From Prostheceraeus crozeri (lineage: Eukaryota; Platyhelminthes; Polycladida; Euryleptidae): a stretch of DNA of 64,000 bases. This document shows positions 34,441 to 48,426 of this stretch, piece after piece. Made by a program: the position numbers and the translations under genes. The stretch covers positions 186,001 to 250,000 of the forward strand of contig CAJQUW010001148.1 of the NCBI GenBank assembly GCA_907163375.1, given 5' to 3'. The notes under the pieces were generated by a model. It saw only the letters and a program-made list of their open reading frames with translations. It had not been told where the DNA came from and did no database searches. Positions within the stretch are counted from its first letter, which is position 1. Each line of letters begins with the position of its first letter.

Positions 34441-35324
34441 CTATACGGTAGTAGACATTTCTTCATAGACTTATTGATTTGCTATCACAAACAGCAATTT
34501 ATGGTGTTGACGTTAATATCCACGATGAAGATGTCTATGGATTAGAAATGGGGAAGCTATTTACTACCATGGTGCATTAAAAGTGGTTCATGAAATCACT
34601 TTAAATGACTCCCGCCAGAGAAATGAGGAGGAAAAGAGAAAGAGAAAGTTAATGTATGTAAAATCAATTGATATGTTGCTTATGCGTTTTCTATTATGAA
34701 TGAAGCATTACTTTGCCATGTTAAAGACCCATTTCAAAGGCTGTCATTATTGTGCATTAACATCATCAGTCTACAAGTATATAAGTAGACCACTTTGATG
34801 ATTGAGACTTGAGTGCAAAAGAGTCTATTATTGATATTGTAAATAAAGGAACATTTGAAATGCAGTCTCATCTGATCCACACTAGAATTTGTATCATTTA
34901 GTAAGCCAAGTTCATCCATGCAGTTCCTTAAGGTCACAATATGAGATCAGTTAATCACGTTTGTGGATATTTTGCAGTTCCCGTGCTTTCACGCTAGACC
35001 CATAATTTAATTACAACGGTAGATTGAAATAAGTCGTCCTGTATGTGCATCATCGCTACTTTTCACACTAGCCCATTTCCTCAACGATAAATCATTCTAT
35101 TGAAAAATCGGATGCGTCAGAACGCTTTTTGAAGGATTTTCTTTGACGATAGCAAAAGTCGTCGAACATAATTTTACTACAGACGCTATTTTTGATGTCA
35201 AAACTCAGCATAAGCTGGTTATCATAATCGTCATTGTCTTGAAATTTTGTTCAGTTAAAACGACGAAGTGGATACAAGTACCATGTGATCTACGATCTTT
35301 TGACTTTTGTCTATCTGGTTGTAG
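34441..35324. other. Intron sequence, no gene seen
   Basis: This is the end of the 23.3-kb AP3M intron. It is AT-rich with no frames of note. The acceptor is GGTTGTAG at 35317-35324. Confidence 0.6.
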
Positions 35325-35444
35325 ATTATATTAGCCTCTGGTTCTCCTATACCCGAGAGTAATCCCACCATACAAGTCAATTTCATCATCACGCAGTTCG
35401 CTGTATCGGGCTTAAAAGTTAACCGGTTGGACATGTACGGCGAG
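35325..35444 (+). CDS. AP3M: AP-3 complex mu subunit, penultimate coding exon
   Basis: 40 codons, phase 0/0: IILASGSPIPESNPTIQVNF, then IITQFAVSGLKVNRLDMYGE. The segment VSGLKVNRLDMYGE is almost invariant in AP-3 mu subunits and lies just before the C-terminal ~21 residues (KYKPFKGVKY...). Acceptor is GTTGTAG and donor GTGAGC (35445). It joins 11852-12010 in frame across 23,314 bp. No final exon was found to the right of it in a visual scan, so the last intron would exceed 28 kb. I infer that the terminal exon lies outside the window. Confidence 0.95.
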
Positions 35445-38400
35445 GTGAGCAATCAAAACAGTCATAAAGTTTATTTACGTGATGTTGTTGCAGTTGCTAC
35501 TTGATACGCAGGCGTGTGATGTGATGCGGCTGCCAGTGAGGATATGAGGAGTGGCGAGAATTAATCAATGAGCTTCAAAGCAATCACACTTTTCCTTGTC
35601 GTGTAATGCGGTTTTGTTTCACCTTTGTTCACATTTAGACATGAAGAGCTAATGATAAATCGAACAGTGCATTTGTCGTTACATGCGAATACTATCGAGA
35701 TTCAATCGCAAGATTTTGTATAGCACTCTCAATGTCATGAAAAGTCACATCACAATAATGAAGATTGATGAAAATCTGCTGGAAACATACATCAAAATGC
35801 GTGTGCTATTAAGTAAGCATTTAATTTTACGAGTTTTTCTTTGGATTAGGAAATCATACAAAATTGACTTATCTTTTTAACCCATATACTTTTAACTCAC
35901 TCGATCCCATTGTCACAGCTTATGAAAAACGAACGTTTTAAAAGACGCGGTCTACACTTATTACCCATGAAAGATGAGATGAGCTGAAGATGCTCGTGTA
36001 TAAGTAATAATTAATATCTAGCATCTATTTTTATCTTATATCAATGTAACACCGATAAAGCTGAAACTTCAGAAATACATGCATGTTACCTATGAGGAAG
36101 GAGAGGGCTGCATAAAAAAGAAATGGTATACATAGAGAAAATTATTGACGGTAGCGGAGGAATCCCGTAAAATGATATAGATCTTAAAAATTAGAAAGTA
36201 TTGATTGCAAAACAATTTGATATCATCAACGATTTACTGTTGGGATTTCGCTGTACCTTTTATTTTGATAAATTATATACAAACTGTGATGATAGATTGA
36301 GATTGAATTTCGAAAGTAGCAGTAAATCCTGTATACTATACTTGCACTCATTTTAATAGACATTTAAAACTGCAAGGATTTAACAAGGTAGATGAAACCA
36401 AAGACATGAAGATTGAAGTAGCGGTATATTTGTTAATGTTTAAGATTTGTAATTTTGTACGAATTTTCTCGTATTTTGATAAGCGAGTTATGTTTGAACT
36501 TCATATTGTTTTAACATCAACTTCTATAATTTAAACATCCATTTGGGAAAATGCAAGTTGTTTGGTTACTAGTTTCTTCAGTGTTGCTCTCCTTTTACAT
36601 TGCAAGGAGATTGACCATTAGAGCTTCGGCCTTTAGACAACATGTTAAGAAATTTAAAGAAAGCAAAGCTCTCAAAATCAGATTCTGATAATAACAATTG
36701 GCAAAAATGTGTCAATAATTTGTAATTTGATTCAATTTTGATGACATTCGTATAAGCTTTAAGCATTTAAAATGAAATTGTTCAAAGAATCATGTCAACA
36801 TAGATGTCCAGACAAAAACTTATATAAGCCTCAGTCATGAATAACAAAGATTTACAACAAAGCAAAAATTAATGTGCAAATATTAAGGGCAAAACAGATG
36901 TACAAGCTAATTTAGAACTTGATCTAATGACATTTCAGTGCAATAAAACGTTTGGTCGACTGTGACGCCAGTCTTGCCATTTGGATCTGTTGCGTCTCAC
37001 CTCAAGTATTAATCAGTTATCAATTTATTAAGTATTGCTCTGAACTACTTAAAAACCTACAACATAATTGGTATGTTTTGTTCCTATTGCTGATATCTTC
37101 TCACTCTATCTCACGGATTATAGCAGTACAAATTGCAATTCGAGTATTTTCCCCCTGAGTCTCACAGATTATTGAGAATTTCAAAACTTTCATCGAGATT
37201 TGATTATTCAACTCTTCATTAGTTGGCAAATGTGATGTTAAAATGGTTATTTGCAGTTGAGAAGCAAATTTTGAATTCTTGAAACATTAATTATGTGGAT
37301 TTGTCCATTGAATACAGCTCAAACGCATGTTACTGTAGGAAAATTCTGCGGTAGGTTGTAGGAAAATCCTGTGCCATAGTTTCTTGCCTATTCTTTATTA
37401 TAATGTTTGACAAAGCGAAGTATTTTTCAAACGCGGAAGTACATAATGCACCTTATATATTCAAAAAAATGTTCATATGAAGAGGAATGGATTTGACAAC
37501 AGCAGTGTTGCTACTGATGTTTTCAATGAGAAGTACATAACAAACATTGAAATTTTACCTTTCCTCTACATCTTGTGGCAAAATGCATTATCATATTTTG
37601 GTTTCCTCAATCACTTTTGTTTCAGTCATATCAAATGCTAAACTCCCTTCAGATATATGACTCTATATGACTGATATTTTGTGACCTCTATCATGACTAA
37701 GGCTTATGTCGAAGTAATGAAGCTTTGATTAACCTGCAGTTTTCATGCATCTCAAAGGAATTCTCTTTGATGTTCATTTATTTGTTTTACCTCAGATATA
37801 TTGCTTGTACAAGTAGTTATGTGATATCAGCTATCAATTAACTCAGCAAGTTACGGTCCTGAACAGATCATTTTACGAATAATCTGCAGTTATATTTTCA
37901 AGGTTGCGCAACTGAGGCAAAGCAAAATTTTTCGCAGATAGCATTAGCATATCGATTCGATTGGGACTGTGAGATCTATTTCAATGTTGTTAGTTAGGAT
38001 AGCTAGAAAATTAACGTTTGATGCGGTATTGCACCAATGTCTGTCTCGGTAAATTAAGCGTTTAGAATCACTGAGACCCAAAGAAAAAGAGATGATTTTC
38101 ATTCTATGTTATTATTATTGTTGTATTCATAAATACTATCGTTGAATAGACAACTAAGACAATTGACAACATTGCTAACTTCTTGTAGCGTGCTTTCAAT
38201 TCTTCAAATACATTTTTCCTCTCCTAGAATTAAGCAGACAGAAATTTTTCTCAAAAAGTTCTGGTCCAGAAAATGTCAAAGTTACAGAAAATCATTCATG
38301 CAAATTATACTGCTCTAACGTCTAAAAGGAAGAATAGGATCTGAGTAGCTGTCAGAACGTTAGCCTGAATGGTTACTTGGCCGATTGCATTCAGCAAGGA

Positions 38401-38669
38401 TATTTGTTAGTACTCCGGCCGTTAGAAATCCATGAAATAGTTCTTACTGATTCAAACAAAAGCGTTGTACAGTCATAATACTTTTGCCTACTGCATATTT
38501 GTATAGGGTTGCCTGAGTAGTCTAGCTATATTTCATGAATTTCTAATGACTTGTAAGCATAGATTGTTACAGACTATCAGTGGTCAAGTTTGCTCATTCC
38601 GGTGCAATCATTAAAAATGAAATGACTGAATTTTAGCATATAAAAGAAAATTTCATTGATTTGAAAGTA
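35445..38669. other. Probable AP3M intron, no gene seen
   Basis: Low-complexity AT-rich sequence without recognisable coding or repeat structure. Short frames are not conserved-looking. Confidence 0.5.
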
Positions 38670-38850
38670 TTTGATTGTAGTTGGAAAGAGCCAATATAGA
38701 ATGATGGTGGTTTTATTTTATTTCTTATTTCTTACAATTAATTTCAGTTAACATCCGTTGACTGAGACTAATTGTAAGAAATAAGAAAAAGAAAATAAAG
38801 CCACCATCATTCTATATTGGCTCTTTCCAACTACAATCAAATAATGAAAA
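38670..38850. repeat. Hairpin of two inverted PLE-end fragments
   Basis: Arms of ~75 bp (38670-38748 and 38770-38845) pair almost perfectly. Both end in TTGGAAAGAGCCAA or its complement. The same word begins and ends the UTR copies of PLE family 2 (27506, 28490, 30628). This is probably a very short palindromic PLE terminus. Confidence 0.65.
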
Positions 38851-41290
38851 ATAGCCAAGACAATATATTCAAAAGATTTGAAAGTGATAATTCCTTTTTT
38901 CTAACGAAGTTTCAGCAAATCAGTGATATGGCAAAATCATTAATCTTTCTACTAGTCTGTAGCTTTGTATAATTATATCGATGTTGGAAAAAGTTATCGA
39001 TGCGACTGTCTACAGAATGTAAAGCTCTATCGCAGTCTGATACGAATGTGGAATGAGATCTAGCATGCACTCCTATCCATGAAGGCACTATTCAAGTTTA
39101 TTGATTGCGAATTATTGCACGTTAGTAATAGAAGTGGGAAGACGAGATGAGATTAAAAATGCTCATTTACATTTTTACTTCATATTTCATTTCCTATCTT
39201 TATTTATTTCTGTTGTTCAACTGAATTGAATCACTGATTTTTATCTTTCATGAGTTAGCATTTCAAACATTCCTTGAATTTCCGTTGATTGCATTAATGC
39301 TCTGGAAATACGTATTCTAAGTACACTTTTCATATTATTATGGAATTGATTTGATTGCTGCGGTATATGATGAATGAAGTAATTTTGTCGATGCTGAAAT
39401 TTAAGACAATGCAGCTGAATTCTAAATTGTAGCAAACGTTCATGCTCGTTCTCCTTTCCTGAGCTCACCGATCTTCGCTGCTGTTGCGTGTTTGTCGTGC
39501 TATGCACCTCAGCCTGTGCTAGTTGTAGTATTGATGTGACCTTGCCCTTGATTTGCCTCTCGTCTCCTTTGTTAGGACCGCGCACCTTCAACTTTGATTC
39601 ACAAGAAGCAACCGGTAACTCAGTGTGTTGTCGTATCGCCCGTTTCCTTGCCCGCGCCCACGTTCACTCTGCTGTGACATTCTGCTCCCCTTCCTCTTTC
39701 ACTCTGCATGAATGGTCTGTGACCTAAGTCGTTCTCAGAAAAGTTTTAAGATGAGTAAATATGAAGGATAGTCAATCACGAATTCAAAGATTATTAATAC
39801 TCCACAACAAGAACGACTGAAACTAAAGTAAGGAATGGTAACTGAAAGTGAAAGAGATACTGGTTTCTTATCATACATATTTGCTAGAAATTCAAACTCA
39901 TTGATATAAGAAGCCAGATCTATTTTGATGATCACTTCAAATCGAAATCGAAATGCGGTCGGGTTTCGATTGATAAGGAGATGAAAAATGATCGACGACT
40001 TCATCTCTTTTCTAATACGATTATTATATTAGTTTTTATTAATAGATAACCACAACGTGAAATTTAATTTTTCCCCAAGAAAATCAATGTCATTTCTTCC
40101 CTAAAAATGTTTTCAGTGATAAATCATGTCATTTTGTACTGTAGGATTTCGATTACATAATGAAACTCATCAAATAGCTAACTGCTGTTTGGACTACACA
40201 AGGACCTCAGGAATGCTAAAATTGCGATGACAAGTTTTTTAATGCCAATAATATGTTTGTTTTAGTCACTGGTCGAAAATTAATAAATACAAATAATTCA
40301 GTGTGGGTTTGACTGGAACCCTTGGTTGAAAAAATTGATTTCGATGCTAGAACACCCTGGAAAGTCAGGAATGCAATAAGTAGAATTGCTGTCATTTGCG
40401 GCTTGTATTTTCAAGAAATGTTCTCTATTGTAGATCTTCTCTATCCATTTAAAATTTAATGAGAGAATGTCAAAAAGACACTCATGCAATTATACTATTC
40501 ATTAAATTTATGTTCCTTTGCAATCACACAGATGGATTACTTTTCTGAAGCAGCACAATTGATCTCTGTAATGAAGAAAGCTTGAAGCTATGAATAAAAG
40601 CACTCTCTTGGTCACAAAATGGTGATTTTCATTAATATTTCGTAATGATATTTTCAAAATATTCTCCTTTGTTAGACAGGTTGATATTATTAATTTGGTT
40701 GGTGTGTGCTTTCTGTTCTATTGGGGAGGTTTTTATCAGGTTCGCATCTATCATCCTCCTTCACTTCAGCGGCAGATGATGCAGTTTTTCTTTGGTTCCG
40801 ACGCCCACTGTCTCCTATCTAGTAAGAATATCGGATTCAGAAATCGTAGTAGTCCTGATTTCCCGTCTCCGATACTTTTGATCATAGGTTAAATAAAAAC
40901 ACTACACGAAAATTGAACAGTGCTCCTAATTTGCGTTTCTTCAGTATTATCACTGCTACTCACAAATTGAGTTGTGATTTTCATGTTATGTATTGTAAAT
41001 ACAAGGATGATTCTGATAACATCCTCAGTGCCTCCTATGAATACTGTGTATAATGTAGTTTGGTGAGACGCTCTGCAAGTGCCCAAATTTAGATGACATT
41101 GTGAGCACAATGAACAGACATGATACAGTGATATATGGACACAGTGAACCTATGTCTTTATCCAATGATTATTCATATTGAAGCAACTTACACATAATTT
41201 CAATTTTAACACATTGAAAACAAACCAAAATCTATTATTCTTTAAAGATTGAATACGTGGCTTCTTTTTGAATTGTTTAAGTTGGCAGAG
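38851..41290. other. Probable intron, with a GC-richer island at 39440-39720
   Basis: Most of the stretch is featureless. At 39440-39720 the base composition rises. The - strand from about 39600 to 39420 has a frame free of repeats: 'VRGPNKGDERQIKGKVTSIL', 'QLAQAEVHSTTNTQQQRRSV', 'SSGKENEHERLLQF'. I do not recognise it. It could be an exon of a nested gene, an old element or chance. Confidence 0.3.
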
Positions 41291-41294
41291 GGAA

Positions 41295-41645
41295 AACCAT
41301 GGTTCGACGCTATTTGGTGACAGGCTGGCTACACGTTTCGACCGTTACCTCGGTCCTGTTCATGCCAATGTACATAAGCTAGCAAAAATTATAAATAAGG
41401 TGGCATTTAAGTAAAAAGATTTAATTGTTAATCGGTATTCTGTGGGTGTGAGTTGCTAGTTGATATCACGAATAGTGGTCTCCGGTGCACAGTGGTTATG
41501 TGCTTGGCCAGAAGTCGATCCTCGAAAATGTCACTGGAAGTCATCAGGAAGGGCATCCGGACTAAAAGATAACAACGCTTCAGACTAAAGTCTATGTCAG
41601 CACCGTCCAATTCCCCAGTATGCGGGAGTGTAGTGATGGCAAATC
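41295..41645. mobile_element. PLE-end relic followed by a SINE-like unit
   Basis: At 41331-41365 the - strand reads CATGAACAGGACCGAGGTAA and then CGGTCGAAACGTG, like a decayed hammerhead/PLE end. At about 41480-41540 (+) the GGTGCACAGTGGTTATGTGC and GAAGTCGATCC words resemble A and B boxes of a tRNA-derived SINE. They are followed by ATCAGGAAGGGCATCCGG (about 41535-41555), a tail word shared by many SINEs and LINEs. Family not resolved. Confidence 0.45.
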
Positions 41646-44499
41646 ATTAAAAAAGCTGTTCTTTTGGTATTGATATCATTCCAATCATCCTTAAAAAATG
41701 CGATTTGTAGAACTGTATGGATAGTCATCTGAATGGAAGTCATCTTCATGGAGATCCTTCAACGAAGGATTTGATGCATTACGTGCATAACCTTTTGACT
41801 TGCCTATTGATTTGTTGAAATCCATTAGCATCATTGAAATTCAAGCTAAATGGTATGATTGGTAACTGATAAAGCTCCGAGGTAGCTCTGGTTATTGGTA
41901 ACGGTTGATCTTGGATTTCGAATCAGTTTCCTTAAAGCAAGTTTTATCAAGACAAGCGTTGGTGATAGCCAACGTTGCGTGTTACTACCAACTCAAAATA
42001 ATGCTCAAATGGAAAGAAGCTTAATTTATAGTGACAATGTCATACAGGTATCGACAATTCATTATACTTTTCTGCACTCTTGAGCCAGCCTTTTCTGTCT
42101 TTTGCACGATATTCTACAGTGCCACAAGTAGACTATCATACCATTTATAAAACCTGACGGAAGTATTGGATCCAATTGCATACATATGTCTGATCAACAA
42201 ATTTTACATGCATGGAGATCTCACGTTCAAATTTGTGGGATTTGCATTAAGATCGATCTATCCGTGAACAACTATGACTGAAGTGCATGGTCAAGAGAAT
42301 TGTTTGTTCCGTCAAATGAAGGCTGGACTATACTAGTGATAAAACGATAGAATCCGAATAATTATAATAAGAATTTTGTGAGAGCATTGTACCAATAATA
42401 ATCTATCTTTTATTGAAACCACTATCGTTAGCTAATAGAAAGCGGTGACATATAAGCTCAGGAGTTCATAATTTTTTAGCTTGTAGGCTAAATCCGTTGA
42501 AAAATTATCTTTTGAGATAGCAGAGGATATTCATAGCAATCCTGCCGGTTATAGCTTACAGGATTTTTGCTACTTAACACCCTGACTTGATGAAGTTGTC
42601 GATCATTTCTGATACCGCAACAATCACTTCGATAGCACTTCGTCTGGTCATATGTCTTGATCTGTGTGCGTGTTTTCAGCACGCATATAGGAAAAAAACT
42701 TATAGAACTGGATTTCATCAACTTGTGCAGTTGCTGAAGTTGTCATAGAATCGATAGATGTAGGCTACGATGGAAAGCATCGACTTCTAGATTGATTAAT
42801 CGCTATGTCGACTTCTTGTACATTCGACTCCGTCTGAATGTTCAAGTACATCAGCATTGACGAATTTATTGCCAAATGTGAAGTTAAATACAAGTTTTAA
42901 AATTTAATTCACCGTTAATTGATTGATTGGAAAATCATCTGCTTGATAAATTTCATTGTAGGTCGGTTGGTCTGTCATTCTTTAACCGTTCGATTATCAT
43001 CGAACAGAGAGACTGGTGGCACCACAGAATAAGACAGTCGGCTCATTCTGTCTTTTGTTGCATAGAGGGGCAGCTTCATATCTTGTGTGCATATGAAAAT
43101 GTGGCATATACATGTTTATAAAATGACGCACTGCTGAAATATAACGTAGCCATCAAGCAACCAGCGCCGAAATCAGTCGCCTCTCAGTACTTTTACTGAG
43201 AAATGCGACGTTTCACTGATATTAAAGTCACACAGCGAAGTGCGCAATCGAAATTCCAGGGAGAATGTTTTCATGCGCCTGTTGACTTTTGAAATATTGT
43301 TCAGATTGGGCCACATTATCTATGCAACTTCATCGCAATAATCTAAATCATTCTAGTCTGAAAGAATCACCGTGAATCGTGGTGAATTTTGAATGAATTC
43401 ACAGCAATTTGCAAGCGATGACGGATTTTTTGTTATTCAAATGATCTATTCCATCCATCTGTCCACTTGGCAAGTTCCTGGTTGTGGCATCATTTTGCTT
43501 TTGATTACACTTAGTAAATCGACGCGCATAACCAATCTACTAGTGATTCCACCGATGACACAGTGACGAATTCCTTGTCCATTATCCCACAGAAATTGAC
43601 AACAATGAAACCTCCAGAACAGAAATGATGGCGCAATCATCGTGCTTATTTTTTACTTGCATACACGTGTCAGCGAGAGCATCGTTAGTTAGAATCAGTA
43701 ATATGTGTATTTTGTAGTTCACTGCCACGACCTTGGGTCAATTTCCATTCTAGTTAACTTCAGAGAAGCAAATTATTACTATGATGTTCCCACTTCATCC
43801 ATTCTGAACAATATTTGAACCATAGAAATTCATTTGCATTTCACGGTGATTTACGTATTTTTCGGTAACGACACAGATAGATTCATTTGTATGAAGGTTA
43901 GTCTAGAGCGGACATAGTCCCATTCCAGTCATTGTATGTAATGATGACAAGCGAAAGAGATTAACATAGATATTCGTCCTTTTCTGGCGTGTGTGATTGG
44001 TCAAACGCGCACCAGGCAGAAGTAGCTCTTATCAAAGAACCCACGAACTTCAACGGTCAGATTTCAAACAGGACTGTCAAGTGAAAAATCGTTAACTCTG
44101 TTTTTTTAGTGATATATTCGTCAAATGTAAATGTTATTCACACTATTCGACTCTTCACAATCTAAATTTGCTGACTGTGTGCATCTCATGCGCTGTCAGT
44201 GTTCTAGTAAGTCAGAATTCATACCTGAATTTACATTACGCTCAATGGAAAATTTATCTTCTTGACCGTCGAGAACAGTTGTGGCCGTGACCGTCAGTAT
44301 TGAGGAAAGTCATCTCTAGACCCAAAATACGTCTTATTTATCTAAATTTATCTCTGGGTAATGGAGGTGGTTATAATAGACGGACTTTATTTGCCGTTGG
44401 TGAAGTTTCACTAAACAGAGCTGATTATGACATGTTCGGAAGGTACCCTCTGCTGTTGGCAACAAAACTCAAGATTTGTGCGAGCGTCTTCGCAGTTCG
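41646..44499. other. Probable intron, nothing recognised
   Basis: AT-rich sequence with only short chance frames and no inverted or tandem repeats that I could see. Confidence 0.5.
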
Positions 44500-45200
44500 T
44501 AGGACATCACAATCGTACCCGCAATGATTCAGTGCGAGATTCACATGAAGCAGTGAAAGTGTTCATAAGGTCTATGACATTTTTCTGGTTGCAGAACGAG
44601 TCAATGATAACATGTAAAGGATTATATTTTGCTGCATCATAAGAACATCTTAAGTCAACCTTAGTCCTGTGGCCCGAACCTACCTTTCTTGTCCAGATGG
44701 CTTCTTTTTTGACTCGTTGCGTGCGGTGTTCAACACTGAGCATGTCGTCACAAGACATGTGACCAATAACATGCTTGGCCATCTGAAGGACTTGTGAATG
44801 TCCATGTCCCTTACCACTTTTTAATGGTTTGGAAATCTCACCTACGTAAGGAAAGAGCGATGGCGTGGAATTTAGGCTCTGAAGGAACGCAAGAAGGAGA
44901 ACCAAGAAGTGGTAAGGGACATGGACATTCACAAGTCGGAGATCGCCAAGCATGTTATTGAGTCTGGTCACATGATGTCTTGCGACGACATGATCAGTGT
45001 TGAACACCGGCACCGGTCACAAAAGATGCCATCTGGACAAGGAAGGTAGGTTCGGTCAGAAAGACTAAGATTGACTTGGGGGTTCTTTTGATTCAGTACT
45101 ATGCTATCATTGACTCATTCTGTAAAGAAAAGATTGTCATAGATCTCATGAACACTTTTCATTGCTTCAGAGGAATCTCGCAATAAATCACTACGGGCAT
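44500..45200. mobile_element. Inverted pair of PLE GIY-YIG fragments (family 3)
   Basis: Imperfect inverted repeats (about 44510-44819 and 44907-45190) flank an 87-bp spacer. The - strand of the left arm encodes 'FPYVGEISKPLKSG' (YIG-type motif), 'AKHVIGHMSCDDMLSVEHR' and 'KKEAIWTRKVG', the latter two being typical of PLE nuclease C-termini. The + strand of the right arm encodes the same region ('SEIAKHVIESGHMMSCDD'). The arms have diverged more than those at 61593-63126, so this pair is older. No RT is seen. Confidence 0.65.
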
Positions 45201-48063
45201 GATTATGACGCCCGACATTCTTCGAATGCACTCGTGCAAATCTTGAATTTTGTCTACCAACAAGAGAGGGTAATAATAATAATGATAGTGTTCATTTCAC
45301 AAAAGTAATGGAAATCATAAGTGACATGGAGAGTTACAGATTGGGTACTTTCCGAGCATGTCAGAATCAGCTCTCCATAGTGCGATTTCACCAACGGCAA
45401 GTGACACTATGAACCCGCCTCCGTTACAAAACAATACGTGGATCTCTGTGAAATGCTTATTAAATTTCTGTGAATTTATTAGTCATCCACTCGTTGTAGG
45501 TTAATCTGTTAGGATCTCTTCGGGGTGAAAAAGACTCGCCAGGTTTTCTCTCCATTATCATGTAAACAGCAAATTTGTGAATCTTTAGCACATACGAGTA
45601 TGTAGTACAGGGTGCGGCAGAAAAACCAAGTGTTTTTAATTACGCTATATTTCAGTACATATTGGAACAAAATAGAAATAACTGATGTATACATGTTCTT
45701 TGGATCATAGCATTTACGTTTTTGTCCATATTGGACATCAATTTCATATTTTTAGAAGTAGATTTTTTAACTTAAAATTATAGATAGCTCTTTCATGCAC
45801 TTAATGAAATTATATCGGAGAAAAAACCTAAGTGTTTTGAAAACAAAAGCTTTTAACATAATATTCATTTTTTGAAAATACAAATATCATGACAAGCAGA
45901 AATAACAGCAAAATTACGAATGGAAAATAAAGTTATATGTATAAAGTCATATGTGTAAAGTTATGTTGTTATGAGAAGAATCTATCGGAAAGACAACAAA
46001 GCAGTAAATCCTCGATGTAGCACATCTTCACATAGAATTTATATCATAATTTGTAGCGTTTATCATCAAGTTTGCGGAATCGAGTACTCTTTCAAGAATG
46101 CTTGAGAACTTACGCGTTGTATCGCACTTTTCCTCTTTTAATAAACAGAATGGACCAGCAGTTAAAATGAACAATGGTTTATCGTGGAGGTTTTGTTAAA
46201 CATCCTCGTTTGTAAAGTTGTGGATATTGTCCGTGTAAAATCATCAATTGTTAGTTTTGTGTTTTAATCAACATGATTGCTGCGATGAATTTCCTCGATG
46301 TATGGCAAATCCGTGCGTGGTGAAGTTTTCTCGCTTCTCAGATTTCAGGTGGTTGTATAACACTGCACCTCTCAGATTCGCTGGTTTTGGTAATTCAATT
46401 GCTAAATACATACAATAGAAAGAGCTTTGACATTCGAAAGATAAGCATTATCATTGAATACAAGGCCCTTATCGAATGGATAACCAGGGAGGTTACCCTT
46501 TGAAAGCCTTCATCTGAATAGTAGTTCATTGTAATCTATATATTTGGTGATAGAATAATTTCATCAAATTGGATTCTGGTTAAAATAGCCGGTATGATCG
46601 TTTGTTCAAGTCCTACCAGACGCACATCATTTGCATGGTACGAAACATATATTCATCCAATTCATATCAAGCATTCGCAAATCTGAGACCAATATTATTT
46701 TTATGTCCTAGGTTCTATCAAAGTCCTGAAATTCGGAAAACTGTCAGATTGAGTCAGTTGATAGTGTGTAGACATGCTTTTATTATTTCAGTTCTTTCAA
46801 TATGTTCCCTTGATGCAGATATCTGAACTGTGTCTGCATCCCATCGACGCTTTTCATTAGTATCCCACTCGACAAAAAAGGGTACTATCCAAAGTAGTCC
46901 TTCCACAAGATGGTCCTGAAACTCATTTCTTTGTGAAGCTATCATAGGGAAGTCAGGAAACGAAATTTATTTGATGTCGTAGGAACTGCCTCAGCAAATT
47001 TTCGCAGGAAAATCAATTGCAACTGACCGTACAGTGGAACTACGTGGAGGTAGGCTTAAATAGGCCCACTTGTATCATGTTATATCATCTCATAGTACTT
47101 ATCAGTTTCAAATTGCCAATATTTTAGGCTTCTCCTAACCCTGGTATTTTGTAGCCTACTTGAAGATGATTGCTGGATGTTAATCGAAGACTTTTGTGAT
47201 CCAGATTAGAAAAGTTAATTAAAATCTTAGAAATACTTAACTCATTTCAATTCAGACGTTAACTAAGGCGCCGCTAGGAACGCTCTTGATATAGTTTTCT
47301 ACGAAGGCCCATTTTGCCTCATACTCAATGGAAAGCACATTTGCTTCCATTGTATCTGTAGTGGTCTTCAGTAGGCATCTCCAGCCAGAAGAGAATGCGC
47401 CAGTTGTCATCATCAATAGAATGTTGAGCATAAATTCTGATGTCGAATTTCGGTTGCGTGTGCACAAGATGGAGCGTGGTTGGTAATTATTCGCGGATGA
47501 ATGCTTTGATATGCTACTTCGGTTCGCAGTTTAAGTTTGCCATCTCTACCAGTGGGTATACTCTTCTCTATTTTGTGGTGTGGCAACCCTGGTACAGCAT
47601 CCAGTTTTCCCTCGCAGTTTCCCATAAATATGTCGAGATAACTAAAGCTTTTCTGGTTCCCGATTCAGTGTCGAAGTAGAAATCTTTTTATCATTATCGA
47701 AGATGTTGGGATCCGGATTTTTCTTTGAAACGCCTAAGAAAACTAACTGTTTGACTCGCCAATTCTAAGGATTTCTTCTTCTGTTCCCCGTCCCTTCTGC
47801 ACTTCAGATCGGTACCTTCTGTGAGAGCTTATCTATTCTAGCATCTTTATGATTTTGATAAACATGTAACATGGTCATTTGTAAAATTATTACTCCAAAC
47901 CGTCTAAAAATCATAGATCTCATTCTTCTGGATGATTAAGTTCCACGTCGATGAACTGCAAGAGGCAATCGATTTCCCGGTTGATTTTTTGCAACAGAAC
48001 ATACGTTTTGAAAGTACGTAGCTATGAACGTTCCTGCTATTCGAATATCATTTCTATAATAAT
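45201..48063. other. Probable intron, nothing recognised
   Basis: Unremarkable AT-rich DNA. Near 45605 TACAGGGTGCGGCAGAAA resembles a mariner-type terminus but no inverted partner was found. Confidence 0.45.
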
Positions 48064-48390
48064 AAAATGGCCACTATGTGAGAAAATCTCTATTTGCTGG
48101 ACAACGTTTCGGGAGTCTAAAAAATTGGTGTTTATTGCAATAATTGCATGTGATTTTACAACCAGACGTGTGGTTGAATCTTCATTTATTAAGGTTAACC
48201 AATCAAAAGTGTTCAACAGTAACTCAGGCTTTCATCAACCGGACTTGGTAACCGCTTCGCGAGTTGTAAATTGTATTCGCCGCTCATTTTGTCATCATTC
48301 ATTTCTTGTGACCTGAGGAAGGGAGCAGGTGACTCCCGAAACGTTGTCCAGCAAATAGAGATTTTCTCACATAGTGGCTATTTTATTATT
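48064..48390 (+). mobile_element. PLE C-terminal fragment inside a ~55-bp inverted repeat
   Basis: Arms 48064-48117 and 48332-48387 are inverted copies. Between them the + frame 'TTRRVVESSFIKVNQSKVFN' and 'SNSGFHQPDL' resembles the end of PLE nuclease domains. Downstream CTGAGGA, a GGGAG/CTCCC stem and CGAAACG (48313-48346) look like a decayed hammerhead core. Confidence 0.55.
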
Positions 48391-48426
48391 ACAATTATCC
48401 GACGAACATTTTCGGTTACCTGGATT

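Noticed and set aside
45600-45860. A mariner-type MITE starting TACAGGGTG
   Set aside because: The only related sequence nearby (45826) is in direct orientation, so no inverted end supports it.
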